A DNA stretch of 64,000 bases from Pseudoflavonifractor sp902362925 (lineage in GTDB: Bacteria; Bacillota; Clostridia; Oscillospirales; Oscillospiraceae): the NCBI GenBank assembly GCA_902362925.1, contig CABIYL010000005.1. One strand, given 5' to 3'. The translations under genes were made by a program, and so were the position numbers. The notes beneath the pieces are model-generated. The model was not told the origin of the DNA. It did not search any database and was given only the letters and a program-made list of their open reading frames with translations. Shown here one piece after another: positions 1 to 9,308 of this stretch. Every line of letters begins with the position of its first letter. Position 1 is the first letter of the stretch.

Positions 1-1
1 T

Positions 2-2065
2 GATCCGTCCGTTCTGCTGGCCGATACCGATGAGACAGCGCTAATCCAGGTGATCCGCTATCTGAATCCGGTGGTCATCGTGGACGAGAGCCACCATGCT
101 ACTTCGGATTTGAGTGTGGAAATGCTGCAAAACTTCAATCCCAGTTTCGTGTTTGACCTGACCGCCACCCCCAAGAAGAAAAGCAATATCATCTCTTTTG
201 TGGATGCTGCACGGCTGAAAAAGGCCAACATGGTCAAGCTGCCGGTCATCGTCTATAACCGCAAGTCCCAGGCCGATGTATATGGGGATGCTATCGCCAT
301 TCGTGCTAAGCTGGAGGCGCAGGCTAAGCGGGAGCAGGAAACCAGCGGACGCTATATTCGCCCCATCGTTCTGTTCCAGGCCCAGCCCCGCAACAATGCA
401 GACAGCACCACATACGAAAAAATTAAGAAAACACTGGTGGATGGCGGCATTTCCGAAAAGGAAATTGCCATCAAAACCGGCGATAAGGACGAGCTGAAAA
501 ATGTGGACTTGCTGTCCCCAGACTGCCCCATCCGGTACATCATCACTGTCAATGCTCTGAAAGAGGGCTGGGACTGCCCCTTTGCCTATGTGCTGGCCAC
601 GGTGGCAAACCGCACTTCTACCGTGGATGTGGAACAGATTTTGGGGCGCGTGCTTCGGCTGCCCTACACACAGAAGAACATCAGTGAAGTGCTGAATCTT
701 TCCTATGTCATCACATCTTCCGCAGACTTCCACCAGACGCTGGAGAAGGTCGTGGCCGGGCTGAACAGCGCCGGTTTCAGCAGCCGCGACTACCGGGCAC
801 AGGATGTGGACGTGCCCATTACGGCTACACCCACCCAGGAGCCGGAGCAACTTCCTATTGTCCCGCCTCCCGCTGACGAACCAGATCTGCCGGAAGTAGA
901 CGGCTCGGATTTGAAGGCGCGTTTTGAAGCGGCAACGCATGAGGCGGAGCAATCCGTGCAGGATGGAACTATGCAGTCCGACCCCATGCTGTCACAGGCC
1001 CTGCAACAGAACAAAACCTATGAGGACGAGATCAACCAGGCCGACAATACCGCTTTGAGCCAGGCTCCGTTGGAGGTGCGCGACAAAATGAATCAGTTCC
1101 GAATGAATGAGGAATTTGCAGATGAAGCCGCTGCCTTGCGCTTTCCCCAGTTTATGCTGGAGACCGGCCCCAGCCTGTTTTCGGAAGCCCATGAAACCCT
1201 GGAACTGGAGCACTTGGAGGGTGGCTTTTCTCTGCGGGACAAAGACGCTCACGTGGATTTTACCACCGTTAACGCTGAGATGGCGCGGGTGGATGTAGAC
1301 GACAGCAAAGACAGCACCGCAAAGGCGTGGCGGCTGTCCGGCGGCGACAGCGCCTTTTTCCGGGAGTGGTTCAACACCCAGCCCTCAGAAAAGCGGCTTT
1401 CTCTGTGTAAGGGCATTATCAAGCAAAAGCTGTCCAAGATGAACTGCGTCAACGACCGGGAGCTGGATGAGTACATCGACCGGGTGATCGGCGCCATAAG
1501 CGAAGATCAGCTCTCCGAGCTGGAGCAGTCGCCGTATCCCTATGTCGTAAAGATTCAGGGGAAAGTGAAGGAGCTGATTGCCCAGCATCGCTCCAGCGTC
1601 TTTGATACCTGGCTGGAGCAGGACAAGATTTCCTGTCTGCCCAACTATGCGCTGCCAGCAGTGATCTCCCCAACGGCATTTACCTCAATGGTGCCGAAAT
1701 CACTTTATACCGCCGAAGAAGATATGAACGAGTACGAGTTCAAGGTGGTGTGGGCACTGTCAGAGCTGGGCAATGTCAAGTGGTGGCACCGCAATATCTC
1801 CAGACTGGGCTTCCAGATTAACGGCCCTGTTCACGCCTACCCCGACATCATCGTGATGCTCCACAGTGGAAAGATACTGATGGTGGAGACCAAAGGGGAT
1901 CATCTAGATAATGATGAATCCAAAGAGAAAGCCAAAATCGGTGACCAGTGGGCGAAGCTGGCCGGAAAACAGTACAAGTATTACATGGTGTTTGAGACCA
2001 AGCAGCCGGACTATCCGGGCGCGTATTCTCTGGAGCGGTTTATGGAGATTGTGAAAGAATTGTAA
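2..2065 (+). CDS. Type III restriction-type helicase/nuclease, 5'-truncated by window edge
   Basis: The frame is open from base 2, so the gene starts before the window; the GTG at 50 is internal. What is seen is the C-terminal part of a superfamily 2 helicase: a DESHH Walker B box at 83-97, the helicase C domain (LKEGWDCP and QILGRVLRLP segments) and a long central region rich in acidic residues. Near the C-terminus a PD...ExK nuclease motif is visible (PD at 1841-1846, ETK at 1886-1894). This architecture matches Res subunits of type III restriction systems and related DEAD/DEAH restriction helicases, which cut DNA after ATP-driven translocation. No Mod methyltransferase is visible; it would have to lie upstream. 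The next gene on the same strand is an AlbA_2 protein, so this looks like the edge of a defence locus. Confidence 0.85.
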   Translation, partial: DPSVLLADTDETALIQVIRYLNPVVIVDESHHATSDLSVEMLQNFNPSFVFDLTATPKKKSNIISFVDAARLKKANMVKLPVIVYNRKSQADVYGDAIAIRAKLEAQAKREQETSGRYIRPIVLFQAQPRNNADSTTYEKIKKTLVDGGISEKEIAIKTGDKDELKNVDLLSPDCPIRYIITVNALKEGWDCPFAYVLATVANRTSTVDVEQILGRVLRLPYTQKNISEVLNLSYVITSSADFHQTLEKVVAGLNSAGFSSRDYRAQDVDVPITATPTQEPEQLPIVPPPADEPDLPEVDGSDLKARFEAATHEAEQSVQDGTMQSDPMLSQALQQNKTYEDEINQADNTALSQAPLEVRDKMNQFRMNEEFADEAAALRFPQFMLETGPSLFSEAHETLELEHLEGGFSLRDKDAHVDFTTVNAEMARVDVDDSKDSTAKAWRLSGGDSAFFREWFNTQPSEKRLSLCKGIIKQKLSKMNCVNDRELDEYIDRVIGAISEDQLSELEQSPYPYVVKIQGKVKELIAQHRSSVFDTWLEQDKISCLPNYALPAVISPTAFTSMVPKSLYTAEEDMNEYEFKVVWALSELGNVKWWHRNISRLGFQINGPVHAYPDIIVMLHSGKILMVETKGDHLDNDESKEKAKIGDQWAKLAGKQYKYYMVFETKQPDYPGAYSLERFMEIVKEL

Positions 2066-2150
2066 TGCAACTAGGCTTCTTTCAAGGAGAAACTTGTGTT
2101 ATGTGTTCATTTGGAACAGGCATCTAAGATAGAAGGTGATTAATAGTCTA

Positions 2151-3365
2151 ATGGTTAATATAAACGGAAAAGAATGGATGAATTTAACTCCAGCAGATAT
2201 CCAGTCTGCTATTTCTGAAATAGATTTCGATGAATCATTCTATTTTGAACTCAAAGATGATAGAGTTTCCCCTAAAAAAATGATGGAAGAAGTATCTGCT
2301 TTTTCAAATACGTTTGGCGGCTATATTTTCCTTGGCGTTTCTGATGACAAACAGATTGAAGGTTGTGCCGAATGGAACGAGCAGAGAATTCATACAGCAA
2401 TTCACGACTCTATAACGCCTACTCCTTCTTTTGATGTGAAAAAGTTTACCTTTGACACCAGCGTTGTATATGTAATTAAAATTGACGAGGGTTCCGAACC
2501 GCCATACATAACTAGTAGTGGTAAGATTTATGAACGACTTTCATCTGGTTCGTTTGCCATCAAGGATTCTTCAAAGCTTTCGCAAATCTACAATAAAAGA
2601 GAACAGCTGCTGGCCAAAATGGAGAAGAAAGTATCAATACCACCAGTGTATGAAAACTCCAATAACATATACGGATATGTTGATATTGGTTTCACCTTGG
2701 TAGCATCTGATATTCAAGTTGCTATTGATACCTTTAATGGAGTAGACTTGAAGGCAATCGCTGAAGGATTAGCAACTGAGATGCCATCATTTAATCTATC
2801 ATACGTTGGGAATTCCATCGTTTATACCCCAGGAGGAGTGTCCACTCAAAACGGGCACCTACCCGCGCACACAAATAATTTTCTTGAGATAATGGCTGAT
2901 GGTAGCTCAAGAATGAGGATCTTGCTGATAAATAATGATCCAGAAGATTCGAGTGTAAACATGACACTCCCAATGGCTATACTAAGCTCATATAAAAAAG
3001 CATATACCAATATAATGGGGATGTTATTCCCACATAAGGTGGCATATGCAAAAAAATATGAATCACTAACTGTGAGAAAACAATTCCAACCTGTTATGTA
3101 TTATGACGATTTCGTCCTTGAAGTACATCCAGATTGGCAAAAAGATAACATCAAAATGTGGGAAGCAATTCAAAACCATCGCAAAATTTTTGGAACCACT
3201 ACTATTGTGACTGATGATCGTATTCCTAAGACTGGCCTTTATACGATTGATAAACGCCATCTTGAGCTTTGGGGGAAAGAGTATAACGCGGAGTCCATCA
3301 TTGATGAATTGTTTTTCTCACGATATACCACATTAGGAGCTGTTTCAATTTCAGAAAATGACTGA
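2151..3365 (+). CDS. AlbA_2 (Schlafen-type) domain protein
   Basis: About 404 residues. The N-terminal ~130 residues carry the AlbA_2 pattern: ExKdd near the start, an EVSAFSNTFGGYIFLGVSDD segment, and a later PPYITSSGKIYERLSSGSF segment typical of the putative nucleic-acid-binding domain shared with Schlafen-like and divergent RecG-like proteins. The C-terminal half is not recognised. The ATG at 2151 is preferred over the in-frame GTG at 2136 because AGAAGG at 2131-2136 is placed as its ribosome site. Codon use is strikingly AT-rich compared with all flanking genes, a sign of horizontal acquisition. It follows the restriction helicase by about 85 bases; a defence or regulatory role is inferred from that position only. 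Confidence 0.75.
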   Translation: MVNINGKEWMNLTPADIQSAISEIDFDESFYFELKDDRVSPKKMMEEVSAFSNTFGGYIFLGVSDDKQIEGCAEWNEQRIHTAIHDSITPTPSFDVKKFTFDTSVVYVIKIDEGSEPPYITSSGKIYERLSSGSFAIKDSSKLSQIYNKREQLLAKMEKKVSIPPVYENSNNIYGYVDIGFTLVASDIQVAIDTFNGVDLKAIAEGLATEMPSFNLSYVGNSIVYTPGGVSTQNGHLPAHTNNFLEIMADGSSRMRILLINNDPEDSSVNMTLPMAILSSYKKAYTNIMGMLFPHKVAYAKKYESLTVRKQFQPVMYYDDFVLEVHPDWQKDNIKMWEAIQNHRKIFGTTTIVTDDRIPKTGLYTIDKRHLELWGKEYNAESIIDELFFSRYTTLGAVSISEND

Positions 3366-3410
3366 AGTCCGAGAGCTAGGACACCACCATATGTTAATTA
3401 AATAAAACAA

Positions 3411-3441
3411 CACCGGCGGAGCTACAATTTCTCCGCCGGTG
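3411..3441 (-). terminator. Terminator of the leftward methyltransferase gene
   Basis: Perfect 11-bp stem (3411-3421 with 3431-3441) and a 9-nt loop. On the minus strand it is followed by a T-rich tract, so it ends leftward transcription; the plus side has no T-run. Confidence 0.75.
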
Positions 3442-3529
3442 CTACTATGTGATTAAGTTAATCCGTCAGATAAACCAACTCTGAACTCTGATACATGCTT
3501 AGTGATTGTGTCAGAAAAGCAACGACTCC

Positions 3530-4984
3530 TCAAATCATTCTAAAATGCTTCAGTGCCGCCATAATAGCCGCTTCCTTTTCCGGCGGGCACTGCGGCACTT
3601 TGGCATCTTCTTTCTTTGACAGATTATAATTCTGCCCCACATCTAGCCCGCACTTCCGCTTAACCTGGGAGATATACAGGCTGGACACCTTCAGGCCGTG
3701 CTTTTCCAGCACATAGGCTTTGATCTCATCATAGGTGGCTTTACTCTCCGCCGATGTCAAATCCAGCTCGTCCAGATTCAACTCCACCTCGATATGCTGC
3801 TTGGTATTGAGTTTGGACAAAAGTACAACCGTCTCGATGTGCTCCGTGTGGGGGAACATGTCCACCCCCTGGATGGACTCCACCTTCCAGCCCCGCTCCG
3901 CCAGGTATTCCAGGTCACGGCGCTGGGTCTCCGGGTTGCAGGAGATGTACACCGCCCGAGCGGGGGACACCCGGCACAGAGCGTCCAGAAACACAGGGGT
4001 GCTGCCTGCACGGGGCGGGTCCAGGAACACCACGTCCAGCTTATCCCCACGGGCGGCCATGCCGTCCAGGAAGGCGGCGGCGTCCCCGCAGCGGAAACGG
4101 GCGTTGCGGATGTTGTTGGCCTTGGCGTTGTCCACGGCGCAGGCGGCGGCGCTGCGGTTGAGCTCCACGCCCACCACGCTGCCCGCATGGGCGGCGGCGG
4201 ACAGGCCGATGGTGCCCACGCCGCAGTAGGCATCCAGCACCCGCTCTTTTCCGGTGAGCCCGGCGGCGGAAATGGCGGTGGAATAGAGAACCTCGGTCTG
4301 AACCGGGTTAATCTGATAGAAGCTGGAGGGGGAGATGCGGAACTTCACGCCGCAGAGCACGTCCTCAATGTACCCTCTGCCATAGAGAATTTTCTCCCGG
4401 TCCCCCAGCACAGCGCTGCCCGGTCTGGGGTTAATATTCTGGGCCAGGGTGACGATGGCGGGGCACAGCTCCTTCACCCGGGCGGCAAAGGCACGGGCGC
4501 CGGGCAGCACCGGCGACGCGGTCACCAGCACAGCCAGCACCTCGCCGGTGCTCAGGCTGTGGCGGCAGAGCACATGACGGACAAAGCCGGTGCGCCTGTT
4601 TTCGTCAAAGGGCTGGTACCGGAATTCCCGGGCGGCCTGCCGCACGGCTGCCACCGCCTGGTCCAGCACCTCCCGATGCAGAAGACACTGCTCCACCGGC
4701 ACCACACGGTGGGTGCCCTGGGCGTAGATGCCGCTGACCAGGTTTTTGCCCGGTCCCCAGGCAAAGGAGGAGATGACCTTGTTCCGGTAGTGCCAGGGGT
4801 GCTCCATACCCAGAATGGGGGCCACCGGGCCGAATTTCCCCAGCAGCTCTTCCAATTTGGCCTGCTTCCGCTTCAGCTGCTCCTCGTAGGGCAGGGAGAG
4901 CATGGGGCAGCCGCCGCAGCCCCGCTTCTCCAGGGGACAGTGCCCCGCCCTGCTGATACCTTCCATCTGTGCGCCCATGTCCAC
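3530..4984 (-). CDS. TrmA/RlmD-family RNA m5U methyltransferase without TRAM domain
   Basis: 484 residues. Transfers methyl from SAM to C5 of a uridine, most likely in 23S rRNA. Candidate Fe-S cysteines are C16, C23, C26 and C100. The SAM-binding motif DAYCGVGTIG is at 251-260, LDPPRAG at 321-327, and the catalytic Cys in YISCNPET is C349. Unlike the second family member in this window (ends at 15795) it lacks the N-terminal TRAM RNA-binding domain, but it has a ~90-residue C-terminal extension (about 395-484, including the CPPEK motif). I recall this extension from clostridial family members, some on mobile elements; its role is unknown to me. The target uridine cannot be assigned from sequence. 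It sits alone between the AT-rich defence gene and the sigma factor operon. Confidence 0.85.
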   Translation of the reverse strand: MDMGAQMEGISRAGHCPLEKRGCGGCPMLSLPYEEQLKRKQAKLEELLGKFGPVAPILGMEHPWHYRNKVISSFAWGPGKNLVSGIYAQGTHRVVPVEQCLLHREVLDQAVAAVRQAAREFRYQPFDENRRTGFVRHVLCRHSLSTGEVLAVLVTASPVLPGARAFAARVKELCPAIVTLAQNINPRPGSAVLGDREKILYGRGYIEDVLCGVKFRISPSSFYQINPVQTEVLYSTAISAAGLTGKERVLDAYCGVGTIGLSAAAHAGSVVGVELNRSAAACAVDNAKANNIRNARFRCGDAAAFLDGMAARGDKLDVVFLDPPRAGSTPVFLDALCRVSPARAVYISCNPETQRRDLEYLAERGWKVESIQGVDMFPHTEHIETVVLLSKLNTKQHIEVELNLDELDLTSAESKATYDEIKAYVLEKHGLKVSSLYISQVKRKCGLDVGQNYNLSKKEDAKVPQCPPEKEAAIMAALKHFRMI

Positions 4985-5180
4985 ACTCCTGCAAACAGCC
5001 CGGAAAGCGGCCGCCTCCCGGGCAAAATTGAGATGCTCATACGTCTCAAAGTATATCAGATATTAACCCCCAATACCAGAATAGTTTCCCCGAATTTTCC
5101 CCCTTTTTGCCGTGGGTTTTTACGAAAAGCCGTGTATGATAAAATAGAAAGAAAAATACCCGCAGAGGGGAGGGAAGGCC

Positions 5181-5723
5181 GTGGGAGAGAAGGAGATCAT
5201 TGAGCGCATCCGGAACCGGGAAGAGCAGGGCGCGGAGGACCTGTTGCTCCACTACGGCCCCCTCATGCGGTATATTATCGAGCCCATTCTGGCCAGCCCG
5301 CAGGACCGGGAGGAGTGCCTGTCCGAGGCGGCCATGCGGGTGTGGGACGGCATCGGCGGGTACGACCCTGACCGGGGCAGCTGGACCGCCTGGCTTACCG
5401 CCGTCACCCGCAACACCGCCCTCAACCGCCTGCGGAAGCTCCGCCGGGGGACGGAGGAGCTCTCCGAGCACACACCGGCGACGGAGCCGCCCCCGGAGGA
5501 GGCCCTGCTGGAGCGGGAGCGGCGGGAGGAGCTGCGGCAGGCCATTGCCCGGCTGCCTGAGAAGGACCTGCGGCTCTTTTACCGGAAATACTACTACATG
5601 CAGTCCACGGAGCAGATTGCCGCCGAACTGGGACTGACGCCCAGGGCGGTGGAGGGGCGGCTGTACCGCATCAGGGAACGGCTGAGAAAGCAGCTGGGAG
5701 GTGACGGCCATGGATGGACCTGA
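5181..5723 (+). CDS. ECF-like RNA polymerase sigma factor
   Basis: 180 residues. The N-terminal half fits sigma region 2 (EECLSEAAMRVWDGIGGYDPDRGSWTAWL, then ITxNxxLNRLRK-like NTALNRLRKLRR). The C-terminal half is a sigma region 4 helix-turn-helix (LRLFYRKYYYMQSTEQIAAELGLT, RAVEGRLYRIRERLRKQL). The GTG start at 5181 follows a GAGGGGAGGG ribosome site. The gene overlaps the next one, a membrane protein with a cytoplasmic N-terminus, the usual layout of an ECF sigma factor and its membrane-bound antagonist. The signal sensed is unknown. Confidence 0.85.
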   Translation: MGEKEIIERIRNREEQGAEDLLLHYGPLMRYIIEPILASPQDREECLSEAAMRVWDGIGGYDPDRGSWTAWLTAVTRNTALNRLRKLRRGTEELSEHTPATEPPPEEALLERERREELRQAIARLPEKDLRLFYRKYYYMQSTEQIAAELGLTPRAVEGRLYRIRERLRKQLGGDGHGWT

Positions 5724-7221
5724 GCGGCGGAAAAAGTTTGACGAGCTCCTCCGGGACAGCCTGCCCGAGCTGCCTCCCGAGGACGTGGTCAGGCAGGTCT
5801 CCCCCTGGCGGCGGAGCATGTATCTGGCGCTGGCCGGCCTGGCCCTGGAGAACATCACCATCAACGCCAGCGGTCTGAACTATATTCTGCCTGCTGTGGG
5901 CGCCTTTCTGCTGGTGCTGGGCCTGCGGCCCCTGCGCCGGGAAAACCGGCAGCTGGCCGCCTGCTGGTGGACAGTAGCAATCCGGGGACTGCTGGTGCTG
6001 GTTCTGATCATTCAGGGCGCCACCATCCTCCGCTGGCCGGAGGGCGTGGACAGGGGCGTCACGGTGCTCAGCTACGGTCTGCAGCTGCTCCAGATTTTCT
6101 GGCTGTGGCGGGGCCTGCGGGCGGTGCGGCAGCGGGCCGGACTGGAGCCCGGCGCCGGAGCGGGCGGCGCCCTGCTGGTGTGGAATATCCTGATTATCCT
6201 GCTGGGTCTTGTGGGCTGGCGGGGCGGGCTTATTCTGGGCCTGGTGCTGGTGGCCGCCTACGGCATGATTCTCTATAGCCTGTTCCGCCTGTCCAGGGAG
6301 ATGGAGGAGGCGGGGTACGAGCTCCGACCGGCGGCAGTCCGGCTGTCCGATCGGGCGCTGGCTGTGATAACCGGGGCGGTTGTGGCCGCCGGTCTGGCGG
6401 CTGGCTGGCTGTGGTGCGGGCAGCTGCCCATGGACTGGACGCCACTGGAGGAGACAGGCACGGCGGAGACGGAGGACATCCGGCAGGAGCTGGCCGGCCT
6501 GGGCTTTCCGGAGAGCGTGCTGGCCGACCTGAGCGAAGAGGACCTGGAGGATTGCCGGGGTGCGCTAATGGTGGTGTGGGACCAGGACGACTACCCTGTC
6601 AACGATGGGCGGGAGGTGGTCACCCGGGAGGGAAACACCACTGTTTACAGCACGGTCTACGATGTGAAGGAGCTGCGGGTCACCGGCGTGGCGGTAAAGC
6701 TGCCCGGCGAGAGGGAGCGGTGGAAGGTGTTCCACCACTTCCAGTGGGTGGCTGACCCGGGCTGGTGGGGCACCGAGGCCATACAGCTCTGGCCCGCCTG
6801 GCATTCTGAGATGGGCTGGAGCCGGGACCAAGCGGTCACTGGACGGCTCCTGTGCGAGCGGGACGGCCGGACCTGGACTGCGCCCTATGTCTTCCTGGGG
6901 CCCGTGACCTACACCTCCAATGACTTTTTCTCCGGCACACAGGACCGGACGGATATCTTTGCTTCCTTCTCCCTGCCCAGGAACGGGGAGAACGCCCGGG
7001 GCTATGTGACCTATGTGACGGCGGAGAACGCAGACGGGTACATCCTGGACTCCTGGATGAACTACACCCACCAGACCTCCTGGCGGCAGTACCCGGTGCT
7101 CACCGCCCTGGAGATGCACCTGAAGGACGGCTGGCACGTGGACGGGGCCTTCCGTACCATCCAGTCCCAGCTTCTGTTCTCGCCCAGCGATGGGCAGACC
7201 GGATTTCTGGGGGAAGAATAG
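5710..7221 (+). CDS. Multi-pass membrane protein, candidate anti-sigma partner
   Basis: About 503 residues. An in-frame GTG exists at 5701, but GGAGG at 5697-5701 points to the ATG at 5710, inside the end of the sigma gene (14-nt overlap, translational coupling). Counting from 5701, the first ~38 residues are cytoplasmic and charged, hydrophobic segments lie around 40-78, 86-110, 119-138, 156-196 and 219-238, and the remaining ~265 residues are soluble and probably extracytoplasmic (Trp/Tyr-rich, several acidic patches). I do not recognise a named anti-sigma domain. The partner role rests on gene overlap with the sigma factor. It could equally be a sensor or target protein of that sigma factor. 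Confidence 0.7.
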   Translation: MDGPERRKKFDELLRDSLPELPPEDVVRQVSPWRRSMYLALAGLALENITINASGLNYILPAVGAFLLVLGLRPLRRENRQLAACWWTVAIRGLLVLVLIIQGATILRWPEGVDRGVTVLSYGLQLLQIFWLWRGLRAVRQRAGLEPGAGAGGALLVWNILIILLGLVGWRGGLILGLVLVAAYGMILYSLFRLSREMEEAGYELRPAAVRLSDRALAVITGAVVAAGLAAGWLWCGQLPMDWTPLEETGTAETEDIRQELAGLGFPESVLADLSEEDLEDCRGALMVVWDQDDYPVNDGREVVTREGNTTVYSTVYDVKELRVTGVAVKLPGERERWKVFHHFQWVADPGWWGTEAIQLWPAWHSEMGWSRDQAVTGRLLCERDGRTWTAPYVFLGPVTYTSNDFFSGTQDRTDIFASFSLPRNGENARGYVTYVTAENADGYILDSWMNYTHQTSWRQYPVLTALEMHLKDGWHVDGAFRTIQSQLLFSPSDGQTGFLGEE

Positions 7222-7237
7222 CTGATAGAAGGGGAAA

Positions 7238-7275
7238 AACACCGCCGGTCCGGCATTTGCCGGACCGGCGGTGTT
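7238..7275. terminator. Strong hairpin after the sigma/membrane-protein operon
   Basis: Seventeen-bp stem (7238-7254 with 7259-7275) and a 4-nt ATTT loop. The T-run is better on the minus side, but the position just after the stop at 7221 fits termination of the rightward operon. Confidence 0.65.
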
Positions 7276-7421
7276 CTGCGCAGCGGCTCCGGCCGCGTTG
7301 GGAATGCCAGTTCCGGCATGTCGGGGTCGGGGAGAGGTTGCATCTTTTTTGAAAGGTAAAAGAGAGAAAAAAGGCGTATCCTGTCTCTCACAAGATGGGG
7401 GATTATCCGGCGGGGAGGGGG

Positions 7422-7646
7422 ATGCGCATGAAAGCTCAGACCATATTTCTGGCGGCCTCCGGGCTGGGGGTGGGGCTCACCGTGGGAGCGCAGCCCAATG
7501 GACGGGCGCTGGAGCGGGCGATGGCCTGCTCGGCGGCCATGCAGCGGAACACAGACCTGGGGAGACTGCGCAAGTTCCCCACCGCGCTGCGCAGCAGCCG
7601 CCGTGAGCAGTTCCCGGCGGCAGGCGGTCAGCGGACAGCGGCCTGA
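7422..7646 (+). CDS. Possible small basic protein with N-terminal hydrophobic segment
   Basis: Open frame of 74 residues with ATG at 7422 (or 7428) behind a purine-rich GGGGAGGGGG. The product would have one hydrophobic stretch (TIFLAASGLGVGLTVG) and an Arg-rich tail. No family is recognised. It lies in an otherwise gene-free gap (7276-7666) before a convergent gene. It may not be a real gene. Confidence 0.35.
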   Translation: MRMKAQTIFLAASGLGVGLTVGAQPNGRALERAMACSAAMQRNTDLGRLRKFPTALRSSRREQFPAAGGQRTAA

Positions 7647-7666
7647 TGGCCCGGCATACGGTCGGG

Positions 7667-9094
7667 TCAGCCCAGTGTCATAAACGCGTAACGGAGGATA
7701 AAGACCAGAGAGACGACGGCGGCCAGGGGACGGATTTCACGGCCCTTGCCGCAGAACAGCTTGACCAGACAGAACATAATCAGTCCCACAGCCACGCCGT
7801 TTGCGATGGAGTAGGTAAAGGGCATGAAAACGATGGTGCAGAAGGCGGGCAGGGCCTCGGTCATGTCGCTGAAATCCACATCCCGGATATTGCTCAGCAT
7901 CAGAATACCCACGAAAATGAGGGCGGGCGCGGTGGCGGCGCCGGGAACGATACCCACAATGGGGGCGAAAACCAGGGAGGCCAGGAAGAGAGCGGCAGTG
8001 ACCACGCTGGTCAGGCCGGTGCGGCCGCCTTCGGCGATGCCCGCGCTGGACTCCACCACGGTGGTGACGGTGGAGGTACCCACCAGCGCGCCGGCGGCGG
8101 TGGAGATGGCGTCCGACATGAGGGCCTGCTTCATGTTGACAACCTCGCCCTTCTCGTCCATCATGCCCGACTGCTTGGCGGCGCCCAGCAGCGTGCCGAT
8201 GGAGTCAAACATGTTGACCAGGGAGAAGCTGATCACCAGCATGGAGACGGTAAACACGGTGTGGAGCAGATTCTCGCCGGCAAACAGACCGGCAAAGTCC
8301 AGATGGAGGAAGGAGACCTCCATGAAGTCGGAGAACTTGGCGCCCAGATCAAAGCTGAGGTTGCCCATCTGCGTCACACCCAGCGGGATGCCTGCCAGGG
8401 TGCCCGCCAGGATGCCGATGAGAATGGAGCCCTTGACCTTGCGGGCGTGGAGCACGGCCATCACGATGAGGCCGATGATCGCCACCAGCGCGCCCTTGAT
8501 GGCGGTGAGGTCGGCGTCCGGGTTCTGCCACTGGGCAAAGTCCACCATGCTCACCAAAGTGGCGCTGTTGCTCACCACAAGACCGCTGTTCTTCAGGCCG
8601 ATGATGGTGATGAACAGGCCAATGCCGGGGGTGATGGCGGTCTTGACCGACTGGGGGATGGAGCGGATGATGGCCTCACGCAGGCCCACCGCGGTAATGA
8701 CGATGAACAGAATGCCCGAGATGAACACCACCACCAGGGCCTGGGCGTAGCTGTACCCCATGGCCAGCACAACGGTGTAGGCAAAAAAGGCGTTCAGACC
8801 CATGCCGGGCGCCTGGGCAAAGGGCAGCTTTGCGTAGAGCGCCACCAGAATGGTGCCCAGGAAGGCGCCGAGACAGGTGCCGATAAAGACGCCGTTGGAT
8901 ATTCTGGCCGCCAACTCCGTATCGCCCATGATGACGAAGGGATCAGCCAGAATCTGCGGATTCAAAATCAGAATGTAGGCGATGGCAATAAAGGTCGTGA
9001 CGCCGGCCAGCACTTCTGTCCGGATATTGGTGCCGTGCTTCCGAAGTTCAAAATACCGTTCTACAAAACCGGGTGTTTTCGTTGCGTTTGACAT
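7667..9094 (-). CDS. NCS2-family guanine/hypoxanthine permease (AzgA/PbuG type)
   Basis: 475 residues; imports purine bases by proton symport across the cytoplasmic membrane. Seen: AGVTTFIAIAYILILNPQIL near the N-terminus, AQAPGMGLNAFFAYTVV, GIGLFITIIGLKNSG, NMFDSIGTLLG and STVTTVVESSAGIAEGGRTGLT, all hallmarks of the AzgA branch, with about 12 hydrophobic segments. An in-frame extension to 9331 exists, but it runs through the riboswitch and terminator. GGAGGTAAGG at the correct distance selects the ATG at 9094. The gene has its own promoter, two guanine-class aptamers and a terminator upstream, so its expression responds to purine. It is monocistronic, and it converges on the small ORF at 7422. 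Confidence 0.93.
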   Translation of the reverse strand: MSNATKTPGFVERYFELRKHGTNIRTEVLAGVTTFIAIAYILILNPQILADPFVIMGDTELAARISNGVFIGTCLGAFLGTILVALYAKLPFAQAPGMGLNAFFAYTVVLAMGYSYAQALVVVFISGILFIVITAVGLREAIIRSIPQSVKTAITPGIGLFITIIGLKNSGLVVSNSATLVSMVDFAQWQNPDADLTAIKGALVAIIGLIVMAVLHARKVKGSILIGILAGTLAGIPLGVTQMGNLSFDLGAKFSDFMEVSFLHLDFAGLFAGENLLHTVFTVSMLVISFSLVNMFDSIGTLLGAAKQSGMMDEKGEVVNMKQALMSDAISTAAGALVGTSTVTTVVESSAGIAEGGRTGLTSVVTAALFLASLVFAPIVGIVPGAATAPALIFVGILMLSNIRDVDFSDMTEALPAFCTIVFMPFTYSIANGVAVGLIMFCLVKLFCGKGREIRPLAAVVSLVFILRYAFMTLG

Positions 9095-9223
9095 TTCCTT
9101 ACCTCCATGGCGATTTTGAGTGTACGATCCATCTGTATCGGCCTGAAAAACACCTCCTTCCTGACGGATACAGATCGATGTATGCTTCTTCAAAATGCAA
9201 ACCCCTGATGGAGTTTCAAACAG

Positions 9224-9308
9224 ACAAAAATGCCGCAAACAGCTGACTACAAATTCCAATTCCACAATGCCTGGCGTGGAAAGGAACTTATAGTCAGCTG
9301 TTTGCGGC
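9224..9308 (-). terminator. Riboswitch-controlled terminator of the purine permease
   Basis: An 18-bp perfect stem (9291-9308 with 9232-9249, read leftward) with a T5 tract at 9227-9231 on the minus strand; a smaller inner stem is possible. Its 5' arm is the L3/P3'/J3-1 part of the downstream aptamer (9284-9352), so aptamer and terminator cannot coexist. Ligand binding should therefore favour read-through. Confidence 0.85.
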
